From the NCBI GenBank assembly GCA_947307015.1, contig CAMZHV010000003.1:40453-104452 (forward strand): a stretch of DNA of 64,000 nucleotides, in the 5' to 3' direction. Made by a program: the position numbers and the translations under genes. Below the pieces are notes generated by a model. It saw only the letters and a program-made list of their open reading frames with translations, ran no database searches and had not been told where the DNA came from. Every line of letters begins with the position of its first letter. The first letter of the stretch is position 1. Source of the stretch: an uncultured Prevotellaceae bacterium. GTDB taxonomy: Bacteria > Bacteroidota > Bacteroidia > Bacteroidales > Bacteroidaceae. Below are positions 52,042 to 61,253 of the stretch, piece after piece.

Positions 52042-52241
52042 AACAATCATCATGAAACAGTTCATCTTAATGAAGCCACGGCCACCACCGTCCCGACTAA
52101 CGCTTAAGGGTTCGACCCGAAACCTTTAAGGCTTTTCGCCAAAACCTATAAGGCTTTCCCATGAAACCCTTTGGCCTTTATTCAACAGCGATTTTTGACT
52201 TGATGAAGAGAAAAACGCTAAGTGCAAAGGGGGACGATGGA

Positions 52242-52322
52242 CTGAGACAACTGAGTGTTGTCAACCTTCAAGAGTCACCCCGCGCTCTTTCGATTTCTTG
52301 ATTTTGCGGAGAAAGATGAAAA
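52242..52322. repeat. 81-base dispersed repeat, copy B
   Basis: Counterpart of 37499-37579, in the same orientation and at the same place relative to a downstream promoter and gene. Includes the GACAAC-TGAGT-GTTGTC hairpin. Confidence 0.8.
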
Positions 52323-52335
52323 AGGGCGTTGTTTT

Positions 52336-52367
52336 TTTGTCTGAGAAAGTAAATATTATTATTTTTG
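52336..52367 (+). promoter_or_regulatory. promoter of the YARHG/DUF3160 gene
   Basis: TTTG at 52336-52339, 20 bases, TATTTTTG at 52360-52367; start codon 33 bases on. Confidence 0.65.
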
Positions 52368-52399
52368 CCGCGCAAACAACGAAAAAATGATGTTGTAAT

Positions 52400-54895
52400 A
52401 TGGTAAAGTTTATTCTTTCTTCTTTGTTATTTGTCGTGTCTGCTGCCATGCCTCTCTTGGCGCAGGAAGACGAATATGTGGCACCGGTGCGCAAGCCCGT
52501 GGTGCTGCCCGGCAAGGGCAAGATCAATGTCGAGAACCTCAAGGACGTTGACCTCAATATGGACATCTCGCAGCTCTCACTTGCCGAGTGCCGCGTCGTG
52601 CGCAACGGTCTCGCCGCCCGTCAGGGCTACTGCTTCCAGAGCAAGGACCTGCGCAGCCTGTTCTCCTCCACCACGTGGTACGACTCGCTGTTTTGGGATC
52701 GATTCCAGAAGGTCGATGAGAGTTTCGTCGAACACCCCTACGAGGACGGAGATATGTATGAGGACTACCGTCTGTCCTACGCGAAGCAGGCGGATAAATA
52801 TGTGCCGCTAATGTACACGAAAGCGGAGCAGGACTTCGTGGCTCGCCTCAAGGCGCGCGAGGCGGAGCTGCAAGCGCTGAACTTCAAGGCACCGCGCGGC
52901 GAGCGCGTCAACACGGCCAACATCATCAATCCGTGGCAGTTGGAGAAGATGCCCGATGCGTTGCGCAAGAAGTTGGGGCAGAACGGCTTTGCCATCGTCA
53001 CCGCCGACGAGGAACAGCTGTTCCATATCTACGAGCAGAACAACTACTCGGTGTTCCCCTCCTTCGTGACCACCGACCTCTACCTGCAGTTGTTCCATTT
53101 TTATTTCGACTGCCTGCTGCGCAATATCGAGGAAGAGCGCTTGAACGAGAGCGTGACCTCGCTGTGTACGATGATCGGCAAGGAGCTGGCCAAGATCGCT
53201 GTGAAGCCCGCCAATAAACAGGTGAGCGAGGCCACGGCCTGGCTGCAGGCTTACGTCGCCATAGCCCAGGCGCTGCAGACAGGGCAGCAGCCCAAGGTGA
53301 TGCCCACAGGTTATGCCGACATCATCAAGGACGAGGTCACGAAATGCACGGAGACCGAACCGGATATGTCGCCTTATCTCGGTTATACGAACACATTCTT
53401 CCCCTATCCGCTCTTCCGCCCGCGTGGCCACTACACTCAATCCGAACTGCTTCAGCGCTACTTCCGCACGATGATGTGGTTGCAGACGGCACCGTTCTCC
53501 ACCGAGAAGATGGATGAGATGCGCCGTGCGGCTCTGCTGGCTCACGTCGTGGGCACGACACCAGCCATCAAGAAGCTCTACGGGGAGATCACGGAGCCGC
53601 TGACCTTCCTGCTTGGCGCACCGGACAACGTCAGCATCCTGCAAGTCTATGACGAAGTGGTCCGCTCAGGGCTTACCATCGACAAGCTGCTGGCCTCGGA
53701 GAGTCAGATGCAGCAGCTGGCCAAGCGCGTGATTCAGGTGGCCACCCAGCAGACACGCATTCTGCCCACCGACGTGGTGACTGCCAAGTTCAAGGTCAAC
53801 CTGATGCCACAGCGCTATATGCCTGATGCTGAGGTGCTTCAGGAGATGGCTGACACGAAGACAAAGCCCACTACCCTGCGCAAGCAGCCCAAGGCCCTTG
53901 ACCTCATGGCCGCGCTCGGCGTCTCGTCGGCAGAGCGCATCCTCATCGATGAGCTGAAGGAAGCCGAGCGCTGGCCGCAGTACACGAAGCAGCTCCAGCA
54001 AATGAAGAAGCGCATGGGCGAGATCAACTGGAAGGAGACCGTGGCCACCTGCTGGATCGACGCGATGAAGAGCGTGCCCGAGGTGCCGACCAACGCACCC
54101 TATTTCATGACTACGCCTGCGTGGCAGAAGAAGAGCCTCAACACGGCGCTCGCCTCTTACGCCGAGCTCAAGCACGACGCTATCCTCTATGCCAAGCAAC
54201 CCTTCGGCGCCGAATGTGGCGGCGGCGGACCTCCAGAGCCGGTCGTCAAGGGTTATGTGGAGCCCAGCATCGCCTTCTGGCGCAAAGCCGTGGAGCTGAA
54301 CAAACAATACACAGAGGTGCTGCGACGCTTCAACCTGATGACCGAGAAGGCCGAAGCGTGTACCGAAGGTGTCGGTGAACTGGCCATTTTCTTGCTTGAC
54401 GTCAGCGAGAAGGAGGTGGCCGGCAAACCCTTGACGAACTCCGAGTACGACCAGATAGAGATCATCGGTTCCAAGATAGAATATATCTCCCTGGAGCTCG
54501 TGCGCAGCAAGGATGGCTACCTCGACTCATGGGGCGACGTGACGGGTGCCGACCGCAGCGTGGCCTGCATCGCCGATGTCTACACGGCCAATGCCTTCAA
54601 CGTGCCCGATTCTCAAAAGTCGGTACTCTACGAAGCCGTGGGACCAGCCTATAATATCTATGTCATTGTGGAGATCGACGGCCAGCTGTGGCTCACCCGT
54701 GGCGGCGTGTTCTCGTATCGCGAGCTCGAACGTCCTACCAACATGCCGCGCCTCACCGACGAGGAATGGCAGAAGTGGCTCGAGTCGCATCCCGACGACG
54801 GCACGCCCTCGTGGATGAAAGACATCATCGTGCCCCTGCCGCGTGAGCAGAAGCCCAAGACCAATGACGCTGTCTTTTATAGCACTGGTTGTTAG
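52400..54895 (+). CDS. exported YARHG + DUF3160 protein
   Basis: 831 residues with a signal peptide (1-21, ending LLAQ). A YARHG domain is at about 57-100 (LSLAECRVVRNGLAARQGY, FSSTTWY). The remaining 700 residues match the DUF3160 family, largely helical, with landmarks FPSFVTTDLYLQLFHFYFD, ECGGGGPPEPVVKGYVEP and GLY-type beta strands near the end. Periplasmic or surface-located; function unknown. Its 3' end overlaps the CapA-like gene by 32 bases. Confidence 0.85.
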   Translation: MVKFILSSLLFVVSAAMPLLAQEDEYVAPVRKPVVLPGKGKINVENLKDVDLNMDISQLSLAECRVVRNGLAARQGYCFQSKDLRSLFSSTTWYDSLFWDRFQKVDESFVEHPYEDGDMYEDYRLSYAKQADKYVPLMYTKAEQDFVARLKAREAELQALNFKAPRGERVNTANIINPWQLEKMPDALRKKLGQNGFAIVTADEEQLFHIYEQNNYSVFPSFVTTDLYLQLFHFYFDCLLRNIEEERLNESVTSLCTMIGKELAKIAVKPANKQVSEATAWLQAYVAIAQALQTGQQPKVMPTGYADIIKDEVTKCTETEPDMSPYLGYTNTFFPYPLFRPRGHYTQSELLQRYFRTMMWLQTAPFSTEKMDEMRRAALLAHVVGTTPAIKKLYGEITEPLTFLLGAPDNVSILQVYDEVVRSGLTIDKLLASESQMQQLAKRVIQVATQQTRILPTDVVTAKFKVNLMPQRYMPDAEVLQEMADTKTKPTTLRKQPKALDLMAALGVSSAERILIDELKEAERWPQYTKQLQQMKKRMGEINWKETVATCWIDAMKSVPEVPTNAPYFMTTPAWQKKSLNTALASYAELKHDAILYAKQPFGAECGGGGPPEPVVKGYVEPSIAFWRKAVELNKQYTEVLRRFNLMTEKAEACTEGVGELAIFLLDVSEKEVAGKPLTNSEYDQIEIIGSKIEYISLELVRSKDGYLDSWGDVTGADRSVACIADVYTANAFNVPDSQKSVLYEAVGPAYNIYVIVEIDGQLWLTRGGVFSYRELERPTNMPRLTDEEWQKWLESHPDDGTPSWMKDIIVPLPREQKPKTNDAVFYSTGC

Positions 54896-55742
54896 CACGA
54901 CCATCACCTTCACTGGCGACATTCTCCTCGACCGAGGTGTGCGCCAACAGATAGAGGCACACGGCACGGAGAGCCTGTTCACTGCAGGCGTCGACTCCGT
55001 GTTGCGTGCCTCGACGCTTGTGGTGGGCAATCTCGAATGTCCGGCCACGACCATCAAGGCCCCCACCTACAAACGCTTCATCTTCCGTGCCGAGCCGCAT
55101 TGGTTAGACGCGCTCCGTGAGCACGGTTTCACGCATCTCAACTTGGCCAACAACCACAGCGTGGATCAAGGTCGCCGTGGCCTCGAAGACACGTATCGTC
55201 AGGTCGTAGCACATGGCATGATACCCGTTGGTGCCGACTCCACGCAGGCCGCTGCCGCACAGCCCGTGCTGCTCACCGACAGTCCGAGAAAAGTGTGGTT
55301 TGTGCCGACGTTGCGCATGCCTTTGGAGAATTATGCGTGGCTGCCCGACCGCTGGAGCGTCAGTCAGGACGACGACGACGACCTCGTGCAGCGCGTGGCA
55401 GACTTGCGCCGTGCTGACAGCACAGCCGTCATCATCGTCTCGCCCCATTGGGGCTGGGAGCATCACACGGAACCTGTAGGCCAGCAGCGCGTCCTTGCCC
55501 ATCGCCTCATCGATGCTGGCGCCGACCTCATCATAGGTCATCACACCCATACGCTACAGACCATAGAACGATACCGAGGCCGTAGCATCTACTACAGCCT
55601 CGGCAATTTTATCTTCGATCAAACCAAGCCTATTAACAGCCGCGCTGCTATCGTCGTTGCCGACATCACTGCAGACAGCCTCGTTCTACGAACGCATCAG
55701 ATTCAGATCAGCCATTGTGCCCCCTATCTCATTCATCATTGA
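54864..55742 (+). CDS. CapA-family metallophosphatase-like protein
   Basis: 292 residues of the PGA_cap/CapA type (poly-gamma-glutamate capsule synthesis protein family). Motifs: FTGDILLDRG, VVGNLECP, LNLANNHSVDQG, SPHWGWEH and IGHHTHTLQ, the calcineurin-like metal-binding set (Asp, Asn, His residues). I start at the ATG at 54864 (inside the DUF3160 3' end); an ATG 7 codons upstream is possible. Capsule role is family knowledge; no capB/capC are nearby. Confidence 0.88.
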   Translation: MTLSFIALVVSTTITFTGDILLDRGVRQQIEAHGTESLFTAGVDSVLRASTLVVGNLECPATTIKAPTYKRFIFRAEPHWLDALREHGFTHLNLANNHSVDQGRRGLEDTYRQVVAHGMIPVGADSTQAAAAQPVLLTDSPRKVWFVPTLRMPLENYAWLPDRWSVSQDDDDDLVQRVADLRRADSTAVIIVSPHWGWEHHTEPVGQQRVLAHRLIDAGADLIIGHHTHTLQTIERYRGRSIYYSLGNFIFDQTKPINSRAAIVVADITADSLVLRTHQIQISHCAPYLIHH

Positions 55743-55774
55743 GCATCCGTCGCCCGGTCATCTGCCCAGAACTG

Positions 55775-58639
55775 CTACGGGGTTGTTGATGTTTCCGCCG
55801 ATGTTTGCCAGGGAAGGGTGGAGAGGCGGGCGTGGTTTGGGGCATAAGACTCGCCAGTTTCGATGTAGTCGAAGTAGATGTCTATGTCAATCATGTTATT
55901 GGGGTCGGAGACATACTTGTATGTGCGTGTCGTGGTGCCGCCGCCGATAATGTTCTTTGACGTGACAGAACTGGCATAAGATGTCACCTTCAGGCCCTCG
56001 GACTCATATAGTTTGAAGTGCAAACTGGCCCATTTACCTGATGTCTCTTCGTGGAAGCCGTTGCTCGTAAGCGGAATCTCGCCGAAGGTGATGGTCTCGG
56101 AACTCGAACTGTTGTTGTCGCTCGTGATTTTCACGTATTTGGCGTTTATGACTCTGGCGGAGGAACAATTGTGGGTGATGCCCGCGACGTCGCACGAGAA
56201 GGTCTGTGTACGCTGAGACGAGCCGCCTGTCGACGTTTCCTTGCCTTCGAGGTGTAGCGTGGAGCCGTTCTGGCTGAAAGAGATATCTCCAGGGTGGAGG
56301 ACCATCACCTTGTCGAGATCGATGATGCTGGAGGAACCCTCAGCCTGATTCCTGACATTGAGCGTGACCATCATGGCATAGGCCGACTCGTGCATCGAGG
56401 TAACGATGATGTTCGAGTCGCCGCCCGGGACGTCTTCAGCCTTGCCTTCCTGCACCACGTGGACGGGCATCTTCACCTTTTGGTCATCCGTCGAGTTGGG
56501 AACATCCGAGACATAGCAATCTACGATGCACTCGCGTTGTTGTGTCGAGGTGTTGGGCTGCGCACCTATTTCCACATAGCATCCGTTATCCACATACGCT
56601 CGCACGCCACACCAGCCTCTGCCCTCCTCGCGTACATTACCTCCGAAGTAGGAGTATCCAGCCGCGTCAATCTTGACATTCTGTTTGCCGCCATCGGCTG
56701 AGAAGTATAGCGTTGTCGGTGTGGCTGTAGGTGTTGAGCCTTTAGCCTTGCGTAGGTCTACGACAACCGTTGAAGGGACGCTGCCCGTGAATGATGTGTA
56801 GCACGATTGGCGCGTGGTGAGGAGGAAGAATCCGGCATCCATCTCACCACTACTGTTGCGGTATTTCTCCAGCTCTGCGCCCGAGACGACGATCGAATCG
56901 GCATACTCCGACGAGATAACCATAGCCACTTGGGGGAACTGTGTGATTTTCGTCACCTTGGAGGCTTCAGCCGAATTGGCGATAAGCAGGTAAGTCTGCA
57001 CGTCTGGTGATTCCTGCTTGATGACGAGTTCCTTGTCTCTCAGCGATACGTCCTTGAAGCCTGTCAATATAGTATAAAGACCTTCGCAGCCGTATGGATA
57101 TACAGATCCCTGCGGCATGGTCTTTTTCATCAAATTATTAAAAGTGAATATGCTCCTGCCCGAACAGAAGTTTAGTCCCTTGAGCAGTTCCCCCTTCCAT
57201 AGTTTGAGGTAGTAGTCATCGATATTGTTCCCGCCGTCGAAGAATTTCCAGTTGTGGCTTTTCGTCCAGCTGTCGAGGAAATCCAACGTGGTGTATCCCT
57301 GTAGCAGTTTCTCGAATTTGCACCACGTCTCATAAAGCTCCACAACGCTCTTGTCGGTGATGCCGTACGACCCGCCGTAAGTCGTCAGGTAGTAGAGGAA
57401 GGGGCCTAAAGCATACCCATATTCTGCGCACGACGCCTTAGCCCCGGGAAACATTTTGTCGATGTCGCCTTTGTTCTTCGAAAGGCCAAGCCTGTACTTG
57501 TTCACTGGATCCATTGTCGTGCCTATTCCGTTGGGTTCCAACTGGAAAGAGGTGCTGAGCGCCCCGCCATTCATGTACTTCTCTACCCACACAGAACCCA
57601 TTTCGGCCAAAGCCAGATGCTCGTTGTCACCTCTTTTTAAACCAGTGAAATAGCGCGGGTCGTAGTCGGACTGAAAATAATGAAGCGTTTCATGAATGAC
57701 TGTCATCTTCAGCTCCTTAGTCATTTGGCAGTTGCTCTCAAGGATCTTAGGGATGCTGATGTAGAGGCAGCTCCACCAATTATTGTGTGCCCAGTGCTGT
57801 ACGTGTTCGCCCCAGTTTTCCGTCTTGCTGAAATAGAAGGGGATGGAATGTTGGCCATTGAGCTTGAACCCCAGGTTGCGGATCTCGTGAACGGCTTCCT
57901 TGATACAGGCATTCAGGGTTGGTGCGAAAGCCTTCATCTGGTTCAGCGTGCCACTGCTGTACAGCGCCCATGCTTCCCAACCTATATAGATGTCCCATTT
58001 CACCCCATCCACTTCTCCAGACTCCAAAGCCCAGTTGAGGTCGACCAGCGAGCGCGTTTCCTTGACACCCGCACCGTCCAATGTGGGGATGTGTGCCAGT
58101 CCGATGGTGAAGCTCACCTTCTCGGGGTCATCGCCATTGTCGCTGGCAGGGATAGTTGTGGTATATTCACCGCCCGCGTAGGTGGTTTGAGGATAACACT
58201 CGATGGAGGTCTCGCGCAGCGCGGAGGGTGCATAGCCCGTCGAGAGCATCACGAAATTGACGTCGTCGCCCAGGTTGTTGGACTTCACCTTGACGGTGAG
58301 TTTCTTGTTCGTGGTGGCCGGCATCGTGACTTTGTAGAATGTCGATGCCTCGTATTTGCTGCTGACCTCACCCTTCTTCTCCTCCACCACAGTCACCTTG
58401 GCGTCGCTGGTGAAGGTGCCGCTGGGGAAGTTGATGCTGATGTCGCCGTGCGAAACCAGCGCTCCGCTCGTCGTCACGGTGACGGTATTCTTGTCATCCG
58501 AATTGGTCGGCGTGACAGGTGTCTCCGGCTCGTCATCATCCAAGATGTCAAGGAGATCTTCCGGTGTGCAGGAGGCAAAGCTGAAGGCGATGGCCAGCAG
58601 TGCCAGGAGATGCAGGAAATAGTGTCTTGTTGTGTTCAT
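55775..58639 (-). CDS. lipoprotein with HExxH peptidase-like core and BACON domain
   Basis: 954 residues. Lipobox SFASC at about 20-24, then an Asp/Thr/Pro linker and a beta domain (about 45-130). The zincin candidate is HETLHYFQ at 316-323 (His316, Glu317, His320) with Glu346 in EHLALAEMGSVWVEKY as a possible third ligand. A BACON domain follows at about 640-745 (TTLYFSADGGKQNVKIDAAG), then a C-terminal beta-sandwich region. BACON modules tether carbohydrate- or mucin-acting enzymes to the cell surface; peptidase activity is inferred from the motif alone. Confidence 0.75.
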   Translation of the reverse strand: MNTTRHYFLHLLALLAIAFSFASCTPEDLLDILDDDEPETPVTPTNSDDKNTVTVTTSGALVSHGDISINFPSGTFTSDAKVTVVEEKKGEVSSKYEASTFYKVTMPATTNKKLTVKVKSNNLGDDVNFVMLSTGYAPSALRETSIECYPQTTYAGGEYTTTIPASDNGDDPEKVSFTIGLAHIPTLDGAGVKETRSLVDLNWALESGEVDGVKWDIYIGWEAWALYSSGTLNQMKAFAPTLNACIKEAVHEIRNLGFKLNGQHSIPFYFSKTENWGEHVQHWAHNNWWSCLYISIPKILESNCQMTKELKMTVIHETLHYFQSDYDPRYFTGLKRGDNEHLALAEMGSVWVEKYMNGGALSTSFQLEPNGIGTTMDPVNKYRLGLSKNKGDIDKMFPGAKASCAEYGYALGPFLYYLTTYGGSYGITDKSVVELYETWCKFEKLLQGYTTLDFLDSWTKSHNWKFFDGGNNIDDYYLKLWKGELLKGLNFCSGRSIFTFNNLMKKTMPQGSVYPYGCEGLYTILTGFKDVSLRDKELVIKQESPDVQTYLLIANSAEASKVTKITQFPQVAMVISSEYADSIVVSGAELEKYRNSSGEMDAGFFLLTTRQSCYTSFTGSVPSTVVVDLRKAKGSTPTATPTTLYFSADGGKQNVKIDAAGYSYFGGNVREEGRGWCGVRAYVDNGCYVEIGAQPNTSTQQRECIVDCYVSDVPNSTDDQKVKMPVHVVQEGKAEDVPGGDSNIIVTSMHESAYAMMVTLNVRNQAEGSSSIIDLDKVMVLHPGDISFSQNGSTLHLEGKETSTGGSSQRTQTFSCDVAGITHNCSSARVINAKYVKITSDNNSSSSETITFGEIPLTSNGFHEETSGKWASLHFKLYESEGLKVTSYASSVTSKNIIGGGTTTRTYKYVSDPNNMIDIDIYFDYIETGESYAPNHARLSTLPWQTSAETSTTP

Positions 58640-58666
58640 AAGGCTAATCTTTTAGGTTTTCGCGAC

Positions 58667-58674
58667 AAAGATAT
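58667..58674 (-). promoter_or_regulatory. -7 promoter element of the BACON/HExxH lipoprotein
   Basis: TATCTTTG on the minus strand 28 bases upstream of the ATG; a TTTTG stretch lies about 23 bases further up (58698-58701). Confidence 0.5.
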
Positions 58675-58797
58675 ACAAAATATCTCTTAGTAGAGGCAAA
58701 AGTCAAAAGATTTTAGCCAAAAAACCATCAAGATGATAGCCAAGACGAACAAAGTAAGCTTTTTACCAAAAAAGCCTGCAATCCAAAGAGGGTATCC

Positions 58798-59346
58798 CTA
58801 TTTCTTCCGCTTCTTCCCAAAGTTATAGCCGATTCGAATGGCTGGCTCGATGCAGGTCGTCTCATTCGCCAATGACAGATGATAGGTTAGCTCGCCCATC
58901 ACGTACCATCTATTGGTGAGATACTTGCCGAAACGGACTTCTATGGGTAGCACCAGATCCATGTCATAAAAGCCGAAGCCAGTGCAGGGAGCCACACCTA
59001 CCAGATAGGGCTTGTTTGCCAAATCCCCAAATTGCATCATCACGCCGGCATCTAAGCGAAAGGCAACGTGCAGATGGTCCTCGTCGCTGAATTTCTTATA
59101 CTCTCCCCAGAAGCCACCGCCGCCTGTCAGGTAGAAGCCCAGAGCCCAGCGGTCGCTCATGCGATAGGTGCGGTCGAAACCGATGTTCAACGTTGCACCG
59201 GCACCAGGCAGATCACGGCATTCAAGGGGGACGCCGATGCCAACACTAATTCCTTTCAGCGTCGTAAAATCACGTTCCGACGGTTGTTGAGCGTATGCCA
59301 CTATGCTCGCTATCAGTGCGATAGCGGTTAAAATATGCCTTTTCAT
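58798..59346 (-). CDS. small outer-membrane beta-barrel-like protein
   Basis: 182 residues with a signal peptide (1-20, ending AYAQ). Alternating hydrophobic strands with Gly-rich turns (GFYLTGGGGFWGEY, PYLVGVAPCTGFGFYD) and a terminal strand AIRIGYNFGKK suggest an 8-strand barrel. No specific family. Its start overlaps the stop of the glycosidase gene by 4 bases, so the two form an operon. Confidence 0.65.
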   Translation of the reverse strand: MKRHILTAIALIASIVAYAQQPSERDFTTLKGISVGIGVPLECRDLPGAGATLNIGFDRTYRMSDRWALGFYLTGGGGFWGEYKKFSDEDHLHVAFRLDAGVMMQFGDLANKPYLVGVAPCTGFGFYDMDLVLPIEVRFGKYLTNRWYVMGELTYHLSLANETTCIEPAIRIGYNFGKKRKK

Positions 59347-61100
59347 TTTACGAGTTCCTTATGGTTTGTCAATATCTTCTTGGCTGTTCCTACGTTGTTC
59401 TCGTCAAACTCGAACATCGACATAGAGTACCAGCCTTTATAATCGGGAGCCCAGTAGCGAATCCCCGCTACCTCATGCTTCTTACCCCATTTGATCACAT
59501 CCTGATAGATCTCCGCTTGTCCATCTTGGTCTTTGTCATAGCCTTTCAGCTTCTTGTTCCAACCCGCAAAGGCACCTTCCATGTCTCCGGAAGGATAGGA
59601 AAATTCACCGATAAACACTGGCAGACCGGTCTTCTTGTTGATGCGTGTCACCGTCTTCTTCAGGAGTCGCTTCTTGTTCAGGCTCATGGCCGGAGCGCTC
59701 GGATAATAGCTGATGCCCGCTGTCTGCATCTCATAGCCGTGGCGGTCCATATATTTAAAGAATGCAGCGCTGCATCGCGGCGTCGAAACGACGGTGGCGA
59801 TGTGCGTGGAGAACTTCACGTTCGACGCATCCTTCCCAGCCTTCTGGTAGGCTGTTAAGATACCGTTTTTCACGGCTGCAAGCGCCTCCGCTTCGTAGCG
59901 CCATACGTGCTTCTTCAGCCACCATACGCCAAACAGCGCAGACAGGTAGCGCCTCAGCGTCCCCGCTTTCGCCAGCTTCTTGTCGAAGGAGTTGGGCTGA
60001 CCCATTCCTATCCCCGCGAAGCCGAAGTTCGCCTCGTTGCCGATGTTCCAGTCGTTTACCGTGCAGCCCGTAGCCAAGATGGAGCGCCCTACGAACTCGC
60101 CATACGCTTCCAACACCGTGCAGATCTCTTCCAATGACAGCTCCTCCCATTTCTTGCCCTTCTGCAGCGCATAGATCTCCGGGTATTCCTCAAAACGCGG
60201 CGCCTGCGTATTGTCCATATCCATATATGTGTACGCGCACATCACCTCTGGATTGATGGGGATATTCAAGGATGCTGCCAGCTTGCAGGTCTCGATGACC
60301 TGGTCAAACGTGTGTACGTTGGCATTCTCGTCCGGTTTGCCGTCCGTCGTGTTGTCTAAGCTCCCGTCCGCATTGTAAGTGACATGGCGCTTCGTGGCCA
60401 GACGGACATACATCTCCGTCGAGCCCAGTTCCCTGTATATCTCCTGCAATTCGGCTGGAGTAGTGGCTGTCCGATCGCCCACGTTAAACGTATATCCCTC
60501 CTTAAACTGGTTCAGCGAAAACGGACTTAGCGACAACGCCACGCGGAAGGGCACCTGCTCTTCGTTCTCCTGTTTTTCAGTCTTCGCCATCTCCTTTCTG
60601 ACCGTTTCCTCCAACCCTTCTTTATTATTATTCACCTCAGGGGCTTTTTCACTTTCTTCCTCTTCCTGTTCTAAAGGGTTCTCCAGAGGGTTCTGTACCC
60701 GTTCCAGGGGGATCTGTTCCAGTTCTACTTCTGGGAAATCCCCTATCCGAGTCAGGTACTCAATGCCCTCGGCGGCGCCGCCTGCGTTGCAAAGCATCAG
60801 CAAAGACGCACGCTTGCCACCCTTATGAGCACCCAACACATAATAGCCCTTTGCACGCAGGGCGATGCGCAACTCATGCACGCCCGATTCCATGCTCAGC
60901 GTACAGCGGCTGCGGCTGTTGCCATAGACATCTGCCACCACCAGCGTCACCTCGCCAGCCTCTTCGACCGCCAGTTGAACATTCGTTGTTCCGTAGAACG
61001 GATTCGGATAGTTTTTCACCAAATATAGGCTGTCTTGCGCCGTAGCAAAATAGCACGTGAAAACGAATACCAATACACTTAGAATCTTTCTCATAATCAT
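59343..61100 (-). CDS. GH53-like glycoside hydrolase with an N-terminal sorting-like domain
   Basis: 585 residues. After the signal peptide (about 1-20, ending ATAQ) comes a domain opening KNYPNPFYGTTNVQLAVEEA with ..GYYVLGAHKGGK, the pattern of type IX-like C-terminal domains but here at the N-terminus. A Glu/Pro-rich linker (about 130-185) leads to a TIM-barrel. The barrel shows clan GH-A features: NIGNEANFG (acid/base Glu of the NE pair) and VFIGEFSYPSGD (nucleophile Glu), with FSPFSL-type strands before. This is closest to endo-beta-1,4-galactanase (GH53). I start at 61100; 61094 is equally possible, while a longer frame to 61187 reads into the divergent promoter. Confidence 0.7.
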   Translation of the reverse strand: MIMRKILSVLVFVFTCYFATAQDSLYLVKNYPNPFYGTTNVQLAVEEAGEVTLVVADVYGNSRSRCTLSMESGVHELRIALRAKGYYVLGAHKGGKRASLLMLCNAGGAAEGIEYLTRIGDFPEVELEQIPLERVQNPLENPLEQEEEESEKAPEVNNNKEGLEETVRKEMAKTEKQENEEQVPFRVALSLSPFSLNQFKEGYTFNVGDRTATTPAELQEIYRELGSTEMYVRLATKRHVTYNADGSLDNTTDGKPDENANVHTFDQVIETCKLAASLNIPINPEVMCAYTYMDMDNTQAPRFEEYPEIYALQKGKKWEELSLEEICTVLEAYGEFVGRSILATGCTVNDWNIGNEANFGFAGIGMGQPNSFDKKLAKAGTLRRYLSALFGVWWLKKHVWRYEAEALAAVKNGILTAYQKAGKDASNVKFSTHIATVVSTPRCSAAFFKYMDRHGYEMQTAGISYYPSAPAMSLNKKRLLKKTVTRINKKTGLPVFIGEFSYPSGDMEGAFAGWNKKLKGYDKDQDGQAEIYQDVIKWGKKHEVAGIRYWAPDYKGWYSMSMFEFDENNVGTAKKILTNHKELVK

Positions 61101-61129
61101 GTAATTCTCTTTATGCTTAAAAAACGGCG

Positions 61130-61137
61130 CAAAGGTA
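61130..61137 (-). promoter_or_regulatory. -7 promoter element of the glycosidase operon
   Basis: TACCTTTG on the minus strand, 30 bases before the ATG at 61100, within the region shared with the divergent AraC gene. Confidence 0.55.
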
Positions 61138-61253
61138 CTGCAACTTTCACACCCCCACAATATACAAAATTCACTAAAATTGTTCACTTTTTCACAAAAT
61201 CATTTGCACAAGTCGCAAAAAAACGAAACCTTTGCACAAAAATCACTCAACAC

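Larger units (their letters stand above)
52042..52399. other. 358-base stretch without a convincing gene
   Basis: Holds degenerate copies of an AAACCTWTAAGGCTTTYC unit at about 52119-52178, with a hairpin CTTAAGGGTT/AAACCTTTAAG (52103-52130); the 81-base dispersed repeat (52242-52322); and the promoter of the next gene. Only very short open frames are present. Confidence 0.6.

Noticed and set aside
57680..58690. 336-codon plus-strand frame opposite the BACON/HExxH lipoprotein
   Set aside because: Antisense shadow; the minus-strand protein has a signal, lipobox and domains.
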